A stretch of 64,000 bases of DNA from Crossaster papposus (GCA_037893245.1 JBAIAA010000261.1:1054001-1118000), one strand, 5' to 3'. Positions 47,369 to 58,690 are shown, counted from the stretch's first letter. Notes: a model not told the origin generated them from the sequence alone. Numbers and translations are program-made.

Positions 47369-47568
47369 GGCCATCAGCAGGATGTGATTTTAACAAATTT
47401 CTTTTCGAAATTCACATTATGTGTTAAGTCTCCAAAACCGAAATCTAAATATCCAATGGATTCAAATTTGGATCTTTAACGACGTGAATTTGGACCGAAG
47501 AAGTGAATTTAGAGCATTTGGATGTGATTTTAGAAATCTTTCGTTGAAATCACATCCTGCTACTGGCC
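47369..47568. mobile_element. Element Q, small inverted-repeat element
   Basis: GGCCATCAGCAGGATGTGAT at the left, ATCACATCCTGCTACTGGCC at the right, about 200 bases in all. Confidence 0.82.
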
Positions 47569-48371
47569 GTGTCTGCAAAATCGCACCATGCATGCCCGTT
47601 CCTAGTATCGTGATAAATTTTTAGTTCCCGAAATAAAGGTAATTGTAGATTGGAAATGTGAAACCAAATTGGCCATGAAATGCGGCGTGGCGACTTGACG
47701 ACGTACCACGCGTACTTGTGACAAGGTCCGTCTGTAACGACTCGGGTCAACTGCTCAACTGGTTCCCTTCACTGTTGCAGAACAGTCTATAACCGCGCCA
47801 TGGTACCCTGCGGGGCTAGCCAACCACTTGAGTTCTCAACAGCGTTCATTCGGTTACCACCCTCGAGATTGGAGAGGTTGCTGTAGGGACTGCAATAAAG
47901 GGATCTAGACAGAGACCCTGTTGAAGTGTCCTGATAAAGCTTTCATTGGGTCCACACGGGTGTTTCCTGAAACGTTCAGCTTCCAGACTGAGCCTTAAAA
48001 AGGTTTCGTATTTTGTTGACCAATATACCTTTGGAAGTTGACGAGGTCACCCGTTGTTTACCGCATGGCATGGGGGTCGCCGCTCGACCTACCTTTGCGT
48101 GTAGAATGCCAACACACAAGTGGTTTTTGATCAACAGGCAGAAAATGCCAGACGACAAAAACGATACGATTTGACCAAATCAAACTCGCAAAATGCTGCT
48201 ATATAGATGTGCAAAAACACAAAAGAAAGAAACAAACAAACAAACAAAACAATCGAAAAAAAAACCAACTTCTAGACTATTAGATCAACTAGAGCCAGGC
48301 CAAACTCATCACCAGCATCGAAATTGAAATCATCAAGCTCCCCAAGACATCGGTTTTTTGATCAGCGACAT
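47569..48371. other. GC-richer unassigned stretch
   Basis: 47690-48180 may be an old retroelement piece by composition; no domain readable. (CAAA)n-like sequence at 48229-48249 precedes minisatellite U. Confidence 0.4.
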
Positions 48372-49173
48372 CTGGCGCCCCATCCTCATGGATCCCCAAA
48401 AGCGAGGACAACTGACCTTCTCCAGCCTATATGGGTCCCCTATACCAATAGCGAGGACAACCGAACTTATCCAGCCTGTGGGTCCTCTATATCAATCATG
48501 AGCGAAGACAACCGACCTTCTCCAGCCTAATGGGTCTCCTATACCAATAGCGAAGACAACCGACCTTCTCCAGCCTATATGGGTCCCCTATACCAATAGC
48601 GAAGACAACCAAACTTCTCCAGCCTGTGGGTCCTCTATATCAATCATGAGCGAAGACAACCGACCTTCTCCAGCCTATATGGGTCCCCTATACCAATAGC
48701 GAGAACAAAAAGGAACTTCTCCAGCCTGTGGGTCCTCTATATCAATCATGAGCGAAGTCAACCGACCTTCTCCAGCCTATATGGGTCCCCTATACCAATA
48801 GCGAAGACAACCAAACCTATCCAGCCTGTGGGTCCTCTATATCAATCATGAGCGAAGTCAACCGACCTTCTCCAGCCTATATGGGTCCCCTATACCAATA
48901 GCGAGGACAACCAAACTTATCCAGCCTGTGGGTCCTCTATATCAATCATGAGCGAAGACAACCGACCTTCTCCAGCCTATATGGGTCCCCTATACCAATA
49001 GCGAGGACAACCAAACTTATCCAGCCTGTGGGTCCTCTATATCATTATCGATCATGAGCGGAAGACAACCGACCTTCTCCAGCCTATATGGGTCCCCTAT
49101 ACCAAGCGAAGACAACCGACATTCTCCAGCCTATATGGCTCCCCTATACCAATAGCGAAGACAATCAAACTTA
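48372..49173. repeat. Minisatellite U, ~108-bp compound unit, left part
   Basis: About seven imperfect copies of a ~108-bp unit made of two similar halves, one with CCTATATGGGTCCCCTATACC and the other with CCTGTGGGTCCTCTATATC, each followed by AGCGA(A/G)GACAACC and TTCTCCAGCC/TTATCCAGCC. The array is interrupted at 49174 and resumes at 50465. Confidence 0.93.
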
Positions 49174-50368
49174 ACTAGAGCTAATGTGCTTCAGGAAGCA
49201 CGGATATCAGCCTAAATAGTCTTTTGTAAGGCTTGTGTGAACCGCCTCGCACTAACCACTTGGTGATGACTACCACTCCCAAATTTCAAAAGCATCTAAC
49301 CAAGTTTGACTGAAATCGGCTAAAGAATATAGAAGGAAATACATTTGATATGCTTCAATATAATGACCTCTACTGACCATTAGTTGACCAGTGGCCAAAT
49401 TAATTAGATCAAGGCTGTGGGAGAAGCATTTCGTTATTTTGACAAAAAAATGACCCCTACTGACCATTAGGTGACCACTGGTCAAATTCTGTGAACAACT
49501 TTTACGAGTTAATTAGATCAAGGCTGTGGGAGAATCATTTCGTTATTTTGAAAGGAAGATTACCCCTACTGACCATTAGGTGACCAATGGCCAAATTTTG
49601 ACCCCTACTAACCATTAGGTGACCATTGGCCAAATTAATTAAACCAAGACTGTGGGAGAAGAAGCATTTCGTAATTTTGAAGAAAATGACCCCTGCTGAC
49701 CATTAGGTGACCACTGGCCAAATTCTGTGAACAACTTTTACGAGTTAATTAAATCAAGGCTGTGGGAGAAGCATTTCGTTATTTTGAAAGGAAAATGACC
49801 CCTACTGACCATTAGGTGACCAATGGTCAAATTCTGACCCTACTGACCATTAGGTGACCATTGGCCAAATTAATTGGACCAAGACTGTGGGAGAAGAAGC
49901 ATTTCGTAATTTTAACGAAAATGACCCCTGCTGACCATTAGGTGACCATTGGCCAAATTATCGGTGTACACCCTATATGAGGCTTGGTCCAGAGATATAA
50001 CTGACCAAGTTTGACATGAATTGGATCAAAAGTTTGGGAGAAGCAGCATTTCCTAATTTTGAAGAAAATGACCCCTACTGACCATCTGGTGACCACTGGC
50101 CAAAATCTGTGAACAACGTTTATGAGGCATGGTCCAGAGATGTAACTGGCCAAGTTTGACAATAATTGGACCAAGACTGTGGAAGAAGTAGCATTTTGTA
50201 GTTTTAAAGAAAATGACCACTAGTGACCACTAGGTGACGTTTGACCACACCTGCTGATCACTACAGATAGAACTCGGGTCAAGGAAGATCCTGTCCAAAT
50301 TTGGTTGAAATCGGTCAAAGAATTTGGCAGATATTGAATTTGGCAGATTTATTTGTGAGCGTTTGCCC

Positions 50369-50420
<52 letters not shown>

Positions 50421-50464
50421 GCGACGAATACAATATATCAGCCTGCTTCGCACGGCTGATATAA
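49174..50464. mobile_element. Inserted element with tandem core, (GAAA)n and terminal hairpin; Helentron/HINE-like
   Basis: A 1.29-kb insertion in minisatellite U. Near the left end are a short hairpin (GTGCTTC/GAAGCAC) and GGATATCAGCC. The core (about 49340-50230) holds several degenerate ~100-bp repeats with the phrase CCCCTACTGACCATTAGGTG and the phrase CTGTGGGAGAAG. A (GAAA)n run follows at 50371-50420, then a terminal stem-loop at about 50434-50464 (TATATCAGCC ... GGCTGATATA). Subterminal inverted motif, tandem core, microsatellite and 3' hairpin is the known layout of HINE/DINE-1-type non-autonomous Helentrons. No rep/helicase gene is present. The class is inferred from architecture only. 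Confidence 0.5.
50371..50420. repeat. (GAAA)n microsatellite
   Basis: About twelve GAAA units inside the element inserted in minisatellite U. Confidence 0.95.
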
Positions 50465-50605
50465 TTATCCAGCCTGTGGGTCCTCTATACCAATCATGAG
50501 CGAAGACAACCGACTTTCTCCAGCCTATATGGGCGGGTCCCCTATACCAATAGCGAGGACAACCAAACTTATCCAGCCTGTGCGTCCTCCTATAACCATC
50601 GACAA
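50465..50605. repeat. Minisatellite U, right part after insertion
   Basis: One further unit of the same ~108-bp repeat, starting mid-unit at TTATCCAGCCTGTGGG exactly where the left part was broken at 49173. The shared TTA at both borders is compatible with a 3-bp duplication or with simple microhomology. Confidence 0.85.
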
Positions 50606-51931
50606 TCTTCCCCTTCGCTCCCTTCCTTTAGACTTCTTCTTATTTCGTATGATGAGCAGCTTAATATGTTACTGCATACATCGGTTTGATGACATTAGTG
50701 GAAACAGGGTGGACCGCGTGAAGGTTGCCATCGCCCACCCCCTTCAGACAGACATGACTCGACGATCATCCAGTATAAGTATCCGTGGTTTGAATCCTTC
50801 TCGCTTTACTGCTTCCAGGCACCATATCTATTTACAGTCACGTTTACAACAAGGTCCTTGAGACTTTACAAATTGCCTTGTTATAACAGATACCATTATA
50901 TACTCGGGTTTCTTATGTATTTTTGTTCACTTTTTGTGTAGGTTTTCTAAACTATACATTTTTGGAAACGTTAGGATATACTTAACATGAAAACCAATGT
51001 TTACATATGTTTTCAGGTTCTTTATGGCGGCCATCTTGGATTTTTGATGACGTCGCACTTTTTCACATTATTGTGTGCATATGTCATAAACATATTACAA
51101 AAATAATTTAAAATTTATTATGTTCTGTTGAGGAGATATGGCCTAAAGGTCACAAATGAAACAAAATCATGAAAAAATCACACGATGACGTCATCATGAT
51201 GTCACTTCAATGTTTATCTATAACACATCCCTGCATACCAAGTTTGAACCCAATCGGATTTATACTTCCAGAGATATAGGGCATTTAAAAAAAATTGAAC
51301 CTTTAATGTGACACCCAATGACTTTTCACCCGAAACCACAACATTCCGCAAGCACAATGACCACCATTCATCGTCTCCTAACGACGAACAGAGCTTGTTC
51401 TTTTCAGAACCACACTTACAACTTACACAAGAGAATTTAATTACCACATGGCGCTATCGCAAACAATCTTATCGCTAGACCTAGCAGAAAATCTGCTATA
51501 ATGATCACTCTGGTCACGGTCTTCAAGCCGCAATTCCGATACTTATGACCGGGTTGATTCAATGCATTTCGCCCTGTCAACTCAGACGAGATCCGTGCTC
51601 AGTCAATTTCACAGTTGTGAATAAATCATCCCGCCGCTCTCGAAATTATCACTCCGCGGCCCAATTAGCCGCGTAATGAGCGGGAATAAGTCGAATGCCT
51701 GACAGAAACGATTGGGCAAGTCATCACGTCTGTGATGCCTAATGGGCTTACGGTCGTGAGCGAATCACCATTGACAGATAATATTAAAGGACATTACACC
51801 AGAAATAATTTGTTGTATATTTAGCTTGACGCACAAGTTTGTTTTTTGTAGTGTTCGGAGTCTGTTTTGTACCATAAGTTTTGTTTGTTAATGTTAGTTT
51901 AGGCAGAGGCATTGTTAGCAACCAGTGTATT
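50606..51931. other. Unassigned, includes a GC-rich unique island
   Basis: 50640-50860 is an open plus-strand stretch without clear splice borders. 51480-51785 is GC-rich and unique-looking, with CAATTAGCCGCGTAATGAG. No gene called. Confidence 0.4.
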
Positions 51932-52095
51932 ATATGTGACCCAGCACGAGTAAATGAGACACTTTGAGGCAAAAATAAAATTTGAGATTTTAATTTCATC
52001 ATATAAAGCTAAACAAGCTTTAAATGATGAAATAAAAATCCCAATTTTTATTTTTGCCTCAAAGTGTCTCATTTACTCGTGCTGGGTCACATATT
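51932..52095. mobile_element. Family I foldback element, almost pure hairpin
   Basis: About 75 bases starting ATATGTGACCCAGCACGAGT pair almost perfectly with the complementary right arm. The central loop is about 10 bases around AAACAAGC. Confidence 0.9.
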
Positions 52096-52950
52096 TGTTG
52101 ATGTACTGTTGTTATATAGCCATATAAAGCCAGTTACAAGTCCTTTCATAAAGCCAGTCACAAATAACTGGATAAACAATGACAAAGGAAGGCTTTTTGT
52201 CAAATATTATAATGAATGGTTTGGGATTTGAAGTGGGACAGAAGGACCTGTATTCAACTCGACTACGTCCCTGGAAAATCGTTGTGTTTCGTTAATAGAG
52301 TAAACTACTGACTCAATATTAGAGTAAAATACTGACCGAATTTCAAATTTATTGATTAATCTCCAGGGATCAGATTATAACATGGGTATTTCTAAAACAT
52401 GCCTTTAAATCGTTCATACATACAGAAGCATATTTACATTGTCCCCCCCCCCCCCCGAAAAAAAATAGTATTTAATTCATTTTACATTCCGTTTACTGAC
52501 AATTATACAATATAATTTAGGTTTGACGTTGGTGAGTACGGCGTGGTCCTTTATTTGGATGCAACGTAGTTGAATCAAACAGGCCTAGATTAAATTCTAG
52601 ACTAAAGTCGTGTTTCTGCGAAATGAGAAAATTGTCTCCCGAGGCCACGAAACCGCGCTCTCTAATCATTCTGAATCCCATCTCGTGTCTCTGCCGGTCT
52701 ATTGTATGGCCAGCCGATTTATCTATGTCTAGTCAAGAAAAGCATGTTGCAGTTGTTACTGATATGAAAAGATATGTTGGTTTGTTTGGTCTTTACAATC
52801 TTCGATCGGTACTATTGCAAATATGTGAGTGTTACGTCTGCTGGATGTCTGGATCATATCCCAGAAGTATACATTTAGGAATCTTAACATATGCAATGAT
52901 TATTGTAAGCTGTATATGTTTACGAGCCTGCATATATAACATTCTTGCTA

Positions 52951-53238
52951 TTAAAGGTAGGATACACCGTTTGCAGATATCGAAACGTTTACTACCGAAT
53001 TGTTTGGAAAAATCTCACTTATTTGAAAATAAATAATGATTGCGCTAGATATTCTGTAATCTTCTGCTTTATTTTTACAAATTCACGATCGCCGTCTGGC
53101 GATCGCAAAAAGAAAACAAGAACAACATAAGAACAGCTGCCCGACGCCGGTTGAAAACAAACGCCGTTTTTATTGCTTTTCTCAGCATCCATGATTGTAA
53201 AACTTCGGACAGGTTAAACGATATTTAGTATAAAATCC
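52951..53238 (-). mobile_element. Family A MITE, copy 14 (right-truncated)
   Basis: TTAA plus AGGTAGGATACACCGTTTGC at the left. The central palindrome GATCGCCGTCTGGCGATCGC is retained. Similarity stops at about 53238, shortly before a SINE. Confidence 0.88.
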
Positions 53239-53271
53239 TTGCCTCAGCCGTCCTTTCTTTACTCTTTACTC

Positions 53272-53622
53272 TCGTTGTCTGGAGCATTGAATTTGTAATA
53301 TGTAGGTAAAGCAACAGGTTGTGGGTTCGAGTCCGGCCTGGGACTACGGTGCGTGTGCCCTTGGGCAAAGCACTTTGTCACCATTTGTTGCTCTCCATCT
53401 AGAAGTAAATGGATACCTGTGAGGGCAGAGATGGTTATTGTGGTTGATTTAGCTGCTTTGCGCAGAAATGGCAGCATCGAGCTGTATACTCCCCAGGGAG
53501 CTGAAATGGTATTTGGAATGTTTCATGGGCCGAATGACTGGGGTAATAATGTGAAAGCGCGTTGATACTGTTGGCTATAAAGCGCTATATAAACACCGCA
53601 CATTGCTATTATTATTGTATTT
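53272..53622 (+). mobile_element. tRNA-derived SINE
   Basis: Same subfamily as 39272: GTCTGGAGCATTGAATTTG, GGGTTCGAGTCCGGC, CCTTGGGCAAAGCACTTTG, GCTGTATACTCCCCAGGGAG, AAAGCGCTATATAAACACC, (TAT)n tail. Confidence 0.88.
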
Positions 53623-53689
53623 ACGCACAACGAGATAAGATATCTTATGCTTATTCGTTGGAACAACACGAGTCAAGCTGCGTCCCGCA

Positions 53690-54140
53690 GCCTCAGAGCG
53701 CCAGCGTCTTCCGTATAATTCTTGCAGTTTCAAGAAGAGCCGCCTTCTGTAGAAAATACACCTTCACAAGCGTGCAGATCTCGTCGTGGTGTTTCTTAAG
53801 GGACTTGGGAACGGTAGCCAGGGCATCGGGGTAAACCATGTATTGAGACCCGAGTCAAGACCCGAGCCAATTAAGACACCAGCCAAGACACCAGTCAATA
53901 TCCAAGCCAAGACAATGAGACTTGTCATGGATCACCCGACTCGCCGTTCAGACCGTTCCCTTTGAGAAAAACCGCCTTCTGTGGCAATTCCACCTTCACA
54001 GTCATGCAGATCTCGTCGTGATGTTTCTTAAGGGACTTGGGAACGGTACCCAGGGTGTCGGGGTGAACCATGTATTAAGACCCGAGCCAATTAAGACACC
54101 AGCCAAGACACAAGCCAATACCCAAGCCAAGACAATATAG
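53690..54140 (-). pseudogene. 3' end of a minus-strand LINE frame, tandemly duplicated
   Basis: On the minus strand, 53690-53860 reads LATVPKSLKKHHDEICTLVK and LQKAALLETARIIRKTLAL then stop, the typical end of a LINE reverse-transcriptase polyprotein. A second copy of the same segment (about 53925-54090) reads GTVPKSLKKHHDEICMTVKV with a diverged end. Each unit (~230 bases) also contains degenerate CAAGCCAAGACA repeats. The DIRS element begins at 54141. Confidence 0.75.
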
Positions 54141-54272
54141 GTCTACAGCGCTCATCTTACCCGTAGAGCCACTACGTATGCATATTTCCCTAGGGGGCGC
54201 AATACATCCGCTAAGAGTTCACACAATAGGCTACCCACGGCTTGGCCGCCATCTTAGCTTCCTCTTTTCTCT
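54141..54272 (+). repeat. DIRS left inverted terminal repeat
   Basis: The outer 15-18 bases (GTCTACAGCGCTCATCTT) are unique to the left end; the rest pairs with the right repeat, including CCCTAGGGGGCGCAATACAT and CTTGGCCGCCATCTTAGC. Confidence 0.92.
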
Positions 54273-54471
54273 AGCGTCGGATAGTGAAAGATCGGGGGTT
54301 TTTTTCACCCGCGGAAAAAATCTCGGGTTTTCTTCACCATCCTACGTCCGCTTGAGTTTATTTCTTTGTATAAATAATTAGTAGAGTTTGTCTTCTATCT
54401 GTGTGTCTTCATTTCTTTGGTTTCAATCTCCGTAAGTACGTTTTTTCCGTCTGTTTTCAACATTGATTCTG

Positions 54472-56727
54472 ATGGAAAAATCAGTAAAGAGGAGATCGGC
54501 TAGGGGTACGGCGGGACCCGCGGATGAAAGTTCCACGGAACCGCCGCCCCCTCTAGAGGTACAAGGTCGGGAGGCACCCCCCTCCCCTGCACCTAACCTC
54601 GACCGTGAATCTGCTGGGGACACCCCCCTCCATTTGCAGAATTCACCCCGTCACCCGGGATCGGGTGATGGTCACCCCTCCACGAGCAAACACAACTGAT
54701 CAAGCAGCCTGCCGGTAAGAGCCGTAAGCATCGAGCCTCGGCAGTAAGCTGCAAGGGCAAGTGGGACACCCCTCTCACAAAATCGCCCTCCAACTCCAAG
54801 GCCTCTGGACGAGCCGTATCGAGCTCCATATCCAAGGCCCCCGACACGCCCAGCGTGACCGGGCGACCGGAGATAGCCCATGGGCCCCCTAAGGGTAAGA
54901 GCCCTCCGGCCAGCTCCGCTTTACAAGCCGAGTCTACCGGCCCACCGGGATTCGGCCCGCCGTTCGGAGAATTACAGCGGCCTCCGAGTCTGTCCTCAAC
55001 TTCAGAGTTTTTCCGCTGTTCCGGAGTACCCGCACCGCCGCCGACTTCTGAACCCTCTTCGGGAGAACAACGCGGTCGCCGGGCCAGAAAACGGAAGTCT
55101 CACCGTAAAAGACGGCATTCCTCGTCAGAGTCCGAGTCTTCCTCAGACCGATCCCAGTACCGGACCAAACACCGGAAGCACTCGGGATCAGTCTCTACGG
55201 CCGACTTTTTCCAGGCGTTCCAGGCATTCACGGACATGTCGACGGGAGCTTTCCCCGCGGGACAACTCGCCCCACTCGGGGGACAGTTCGCCCCCTACTT
55301 GGGTCAACTCGCCCCACAAGATGGACACGCTCTGGGCAGAGGTCAACTCGCCCCAAACGTCGTTCCATCTGCAGGCATAAACGCTACACAGCCAGGACTC
55401 CGCAACCCGGCCGCGAGACAATTCCCCCCCGAGGTTGCCCCATCAACTAGCCATGATCCCGGCTGGATCCGCCGTGATCAGCTACATCTTTCTCAAACCG
55501 TGAGCCGTCCCCCCGATTCGCCGCCGGCCATTTCCATTCTTCCGTCCGCTCGTTTTTTGGACTCCGATGGGGACCCGGCACCCGGTCCTGCGGATCAGCG
55601 CCGGGGCCCCGCGGTACATGCAGTATTCTCGGCAGCGGGCTCACCTCACCCTTTTCAATCAGACCATGGTTCGGACGACGAGGACGATGATGTCATTAAT
55701 ACTCGACACCTCTCCCCGTTGGAAACCCAACTCCGACTTCTCCAACGCGATATGATCCGCGTTTTGGGCCTTCCGGAGTCAAAAACACCGGAGCCGGATG
55801 CCGTCCCGCAACATTCCTTTAAAAAGCGCACAGCATCAGATGAACCAGCGGGACGCGCTACGCCCTTTTCCGGCCCTACCGCTCGACCAGTTTTGCGTAA
55901 AGCACATTCAAGATATCGCCAACCACAAAGACTGGAAAGCCTTTGATAAGCGAACTAATGCCTATTTTCGCTTTCCCCAAAAGGATTTTAAGAGCTACTT
56001 GGCAGTACCACAAGTACCAGATTCTGCCAAAGATAAGTTGGCTGCAGACGGAAGCGCAGCTGGCTCATCTCGCAATCTGTTTGCTGATCCTGCTAGGAAC
56101 AAACTGGAGACCATTCTCAAGAAAGCCGACTGGGCATCCAGATTTGGCATGCGAGTGACGTCTTTCATGCTGCTTCTGTCCGAATACTTGGTCAGGGGCT
56201 GCGAAGACGAAACCACAATTCCTGCCGATATGCTCTCCGCAGCTTTTCGGTGCTTGGACGACTCTCTTCGTCCAGCCCTAGAGCAATTCACGCGCATCTC
56301 AACTTTGACAACTTCTCGCCGCCGAGGCAACATTCTCGACGCACTTTTCCTACCATCTGAAGGAGCCAGGAAACGTCTAGAATCTCTCCCTCTCATGGGA
56401 CCAGACCTGTTTGCCAGCAAATTCCAAGAAACTATGGAAGCCGAGGCAAAACGTATCGAGGCAACGGACAAAATTAATCTCCGCAAGCGAGCATTGAAGT
56501 CCGGCCCAAGCCAGCCAAAATCTCAGAAGACCAAACCCTTCCAACCACCGGCTGGTCGCACTGAGAAATCTTCTCGAACTAAGGCCTTTCGCGGTCGTAC
56601 CTTCACTCATTCAAACACACGCGCTACGACACGCCCATCGACCCAGCGCCGAGGCCAACCCTACCGCCCGAGTGGCCCTTCATATAGACCACCGGCCTCC
56701 CGGTTCTCCGGGGGTTGGCGGCGATGA
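54472..56727 (+). pseudogene. DIRS gag-like ORF, frameshifted
   Basis: Reading starts at ATG 54472 (MEKSVKRRSARG) in one frame and stops at 54699. A second frame is open from before 54700 to about 55850. The first frame is then open again to TGA at 56725. The middle part has a Lys/Arg/Ser-rich basic stretch (RRARKRKSHRKRRHSSSESE), repeated QLAP motifs and an acidic patch (DDEDDD). The last part has a mostly helical-looking region and an Arg/Gly/Pro-rich tail (RRGQPYRPSGPSYRPP), consistent with a nucleic-acid-binding Gag end. Two frameshifts are therefore needed to read it through. No zinc knuckle seen. Gag-like identity is inferred from position and composition. Confidence 0.7.
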
Positions 56728-58690
56728 CTTTCTAGAGCTTCGGCGGCCCCCCATACCTGGACCCGTGGGCGGCCGCCTTCAAGCCTTCGCAGGGTCCTGG
56801 TCACAGGCCGTCTCCGACCGGTGGGTGCTCCAAACAATCCAGTTCGGTTATGTTCTGGAATTCACGAGCACCCCCCGTCGGATACCATAATTCGTCGGAC
56901 CGAGGTTCCGACTCAGCCAGCCAAACGCCTAGCCTTGGTAGTAGAAATCAAGTCTCTCCTCACCAAAAATGCAATTCGCATAGTTCCACCCGGAAAAGGA
57001 CCGTCCGGTTTCCTGTCGACCTTCTTCCTAGCACCCAAAGGGAACACAGGAAAGTGGCGACCGATCTTGAACCTGAAACCACTCAACAGGTTTATCCGCC
57101 CCAAACGTTTCCGTATGGATTCGCTCCGAACGATCCTCAACTCGCTTTCAACTCCATTATGGGCTACATCCCTCGACCTGGAAGATGCCTTCACGTGCCC
57201 AGTACATCCACGGCACTACGAAGTCCTACGTTTTCGATACAAGGGAATAACGTACGAATTCACAGCACTCCCGTTCGGCCTGTCTACTTCCCCACGCGTC
57301 TTCACGAGAATTGTGAAGTCCGTAGGGGCAGCTCTGCACAGAACCAATATCACAATTTTTATGTACCTGGACGACTGGCTCATTGTAGGTCGCTCAAGGA
57401 CAGAAACTTACCGAGCCCTTCAACAAACATTGGCATTGACCACGCGTTTGGGGTTCCGAATCAACCAGAAAAATCGCACTTAACCCCTACACAAACACCA
57501 ACATTCCTAGGGGCTGTGATCGATCTCAATTTAAACACAGCTTTCCCAACGGACAAGCGAGTACAAAATCTCCAGCAGTGTATCCTTCTGTTCCTCCGGG
57601 AGACATCGGCCCCAGCGGTAGCGTGGCTAAAAATGCTGGGACTGATAGCAAGCATGGTGGATCTCGTTCCACATTGTCGGCTCCACATGCGCCCTCTGCA
57701 GCTCCACCTCCTTGCACATTACCGCCCGAAGCTCCACCCCATCCATCGGATGGTTCCGGTCGCTTCTTTTCTCCATCCACATCTTCAGTGGTGGACAGAA
57801 CCGCACAACATTGCGTGCGGATTGACTTTCCCCAAAGCACAGCCGAAGAAGGTTATTTCAACGGATGCATCCCGTCTAGGTTGGGGAGCCACACTTCACC
57901 CGCGACAAGTCGCAGGGGAGTGGGGCCCGCATCAAGAAAGTCTACATATCAATGTCCTCGAGATGCAGGCAGTAGCCAACGCTCTCCAACATTTCAGACA
58001 ATTTATCCAAGGTCACCATGTCCTCATCAAATGCGACAACACCACAGTGGTGACATACATCAACCGCGAAGGAGGCACGCGGTCACCCCAACTCTGCCTC
58101 CTTGTGTGGGACTTGCTCCATTGGTGCCGGGATTCCAACATAAGGATAACAGCCACACACATCCCGGGCAAGGACAACACGGTAGCCGACGCCCTCTCCA
58201 GGGGAAAGATTCGGCCAACAGAATGGACATTGCAGCCTCGTGTCGTCGATCAGATCTTCCGGACGATCGATCGCCCACACATAGACCTGTTTGCAACAGG
58301 AGCCAACAACCAGCTGCCGGTGTTTTGCTCGAGGTACCCCGATCCACTAGCGTGGCACATCGATGCTCTGTCAATCCCATGGACGGGAATGTTGGCATAC
58401 GCCTTTCCCCCAATATCCATGATTGCACGGATACTCACGAAAATAGAACGGGAACACTGCAAAATCCTCCTCGTGGCCCCGTTCTGGCCCCGGCAACCGT
58501 GGTTCCCTCGACTGATCAGCCTGTCAGTCTACAACCCACTAATCCTCCCACATCGTCCGGACATTCTGTTCCAACCGGGTTCGAACATAATTCATCCAGC
58601 TCCCCAGGATCTTCACCTGACATGCTGGACATTGTCCAACGATCATTCCGAGCAGCTGGCCTTTCGGCAGAAGCTGCCACACTTGCGGCA
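56672..58690 (+). pseudogene. DIRS pol: reverse transcriptase and RNase H, frameshifted
   Basis: Overlaps the end of the gag-like frame by ~56 bases in another frame. The N-terminal part (SDRWVLQTIQFGYVLEF) switches frame near the C run at 56870. The RT core follows: KWRPILNLKPLNRFI, then SLDLEDAFTCPVHP, LPFGLSTSPRVFT and the catalytic YLDDWLIVG (57364-57390). A second frame change occurs in an A run near 57468, just before a stop at 57481. RNase H continues with STDASRLGWGA (about 57857), the EMQAVANAL segment, KCDNTTVVTYIN and GKDNTVADALSRG. A DIRS-typical region follows (PHIDLFATGANNQLPVF, then LLVAPFWPRQPWFP). It is cut by the inner LINE at about 58690. Confidence 0.88.
58500..58690 (+). 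pseudogene. DIRS tyrosine recombinase, N-terminal piece
   Basis: In a frame overlapping the end of pol, MLDIVQRSFRAAGLSAEAAT (ATG at 58622) resembles the start of DIRS recombinases. The piece ends at the LINE insertion; the rest resumes at 62055. The exact start is uncertain. Confidence 0.65.

Noticed and set aside
48372-49173. Regularly spaced repeats suggesting a CRISPR-like array
   Set aside because: Units are contiguous and imperfect, with no unique spacers, in animal DNA; ordinary minisatellite.
50496-50861. 121-codon plus-strand frame
   Set aside because: First third is minisatellite U; the rest has no start or splice borders. May be a degraded coding fragment, not supportable.
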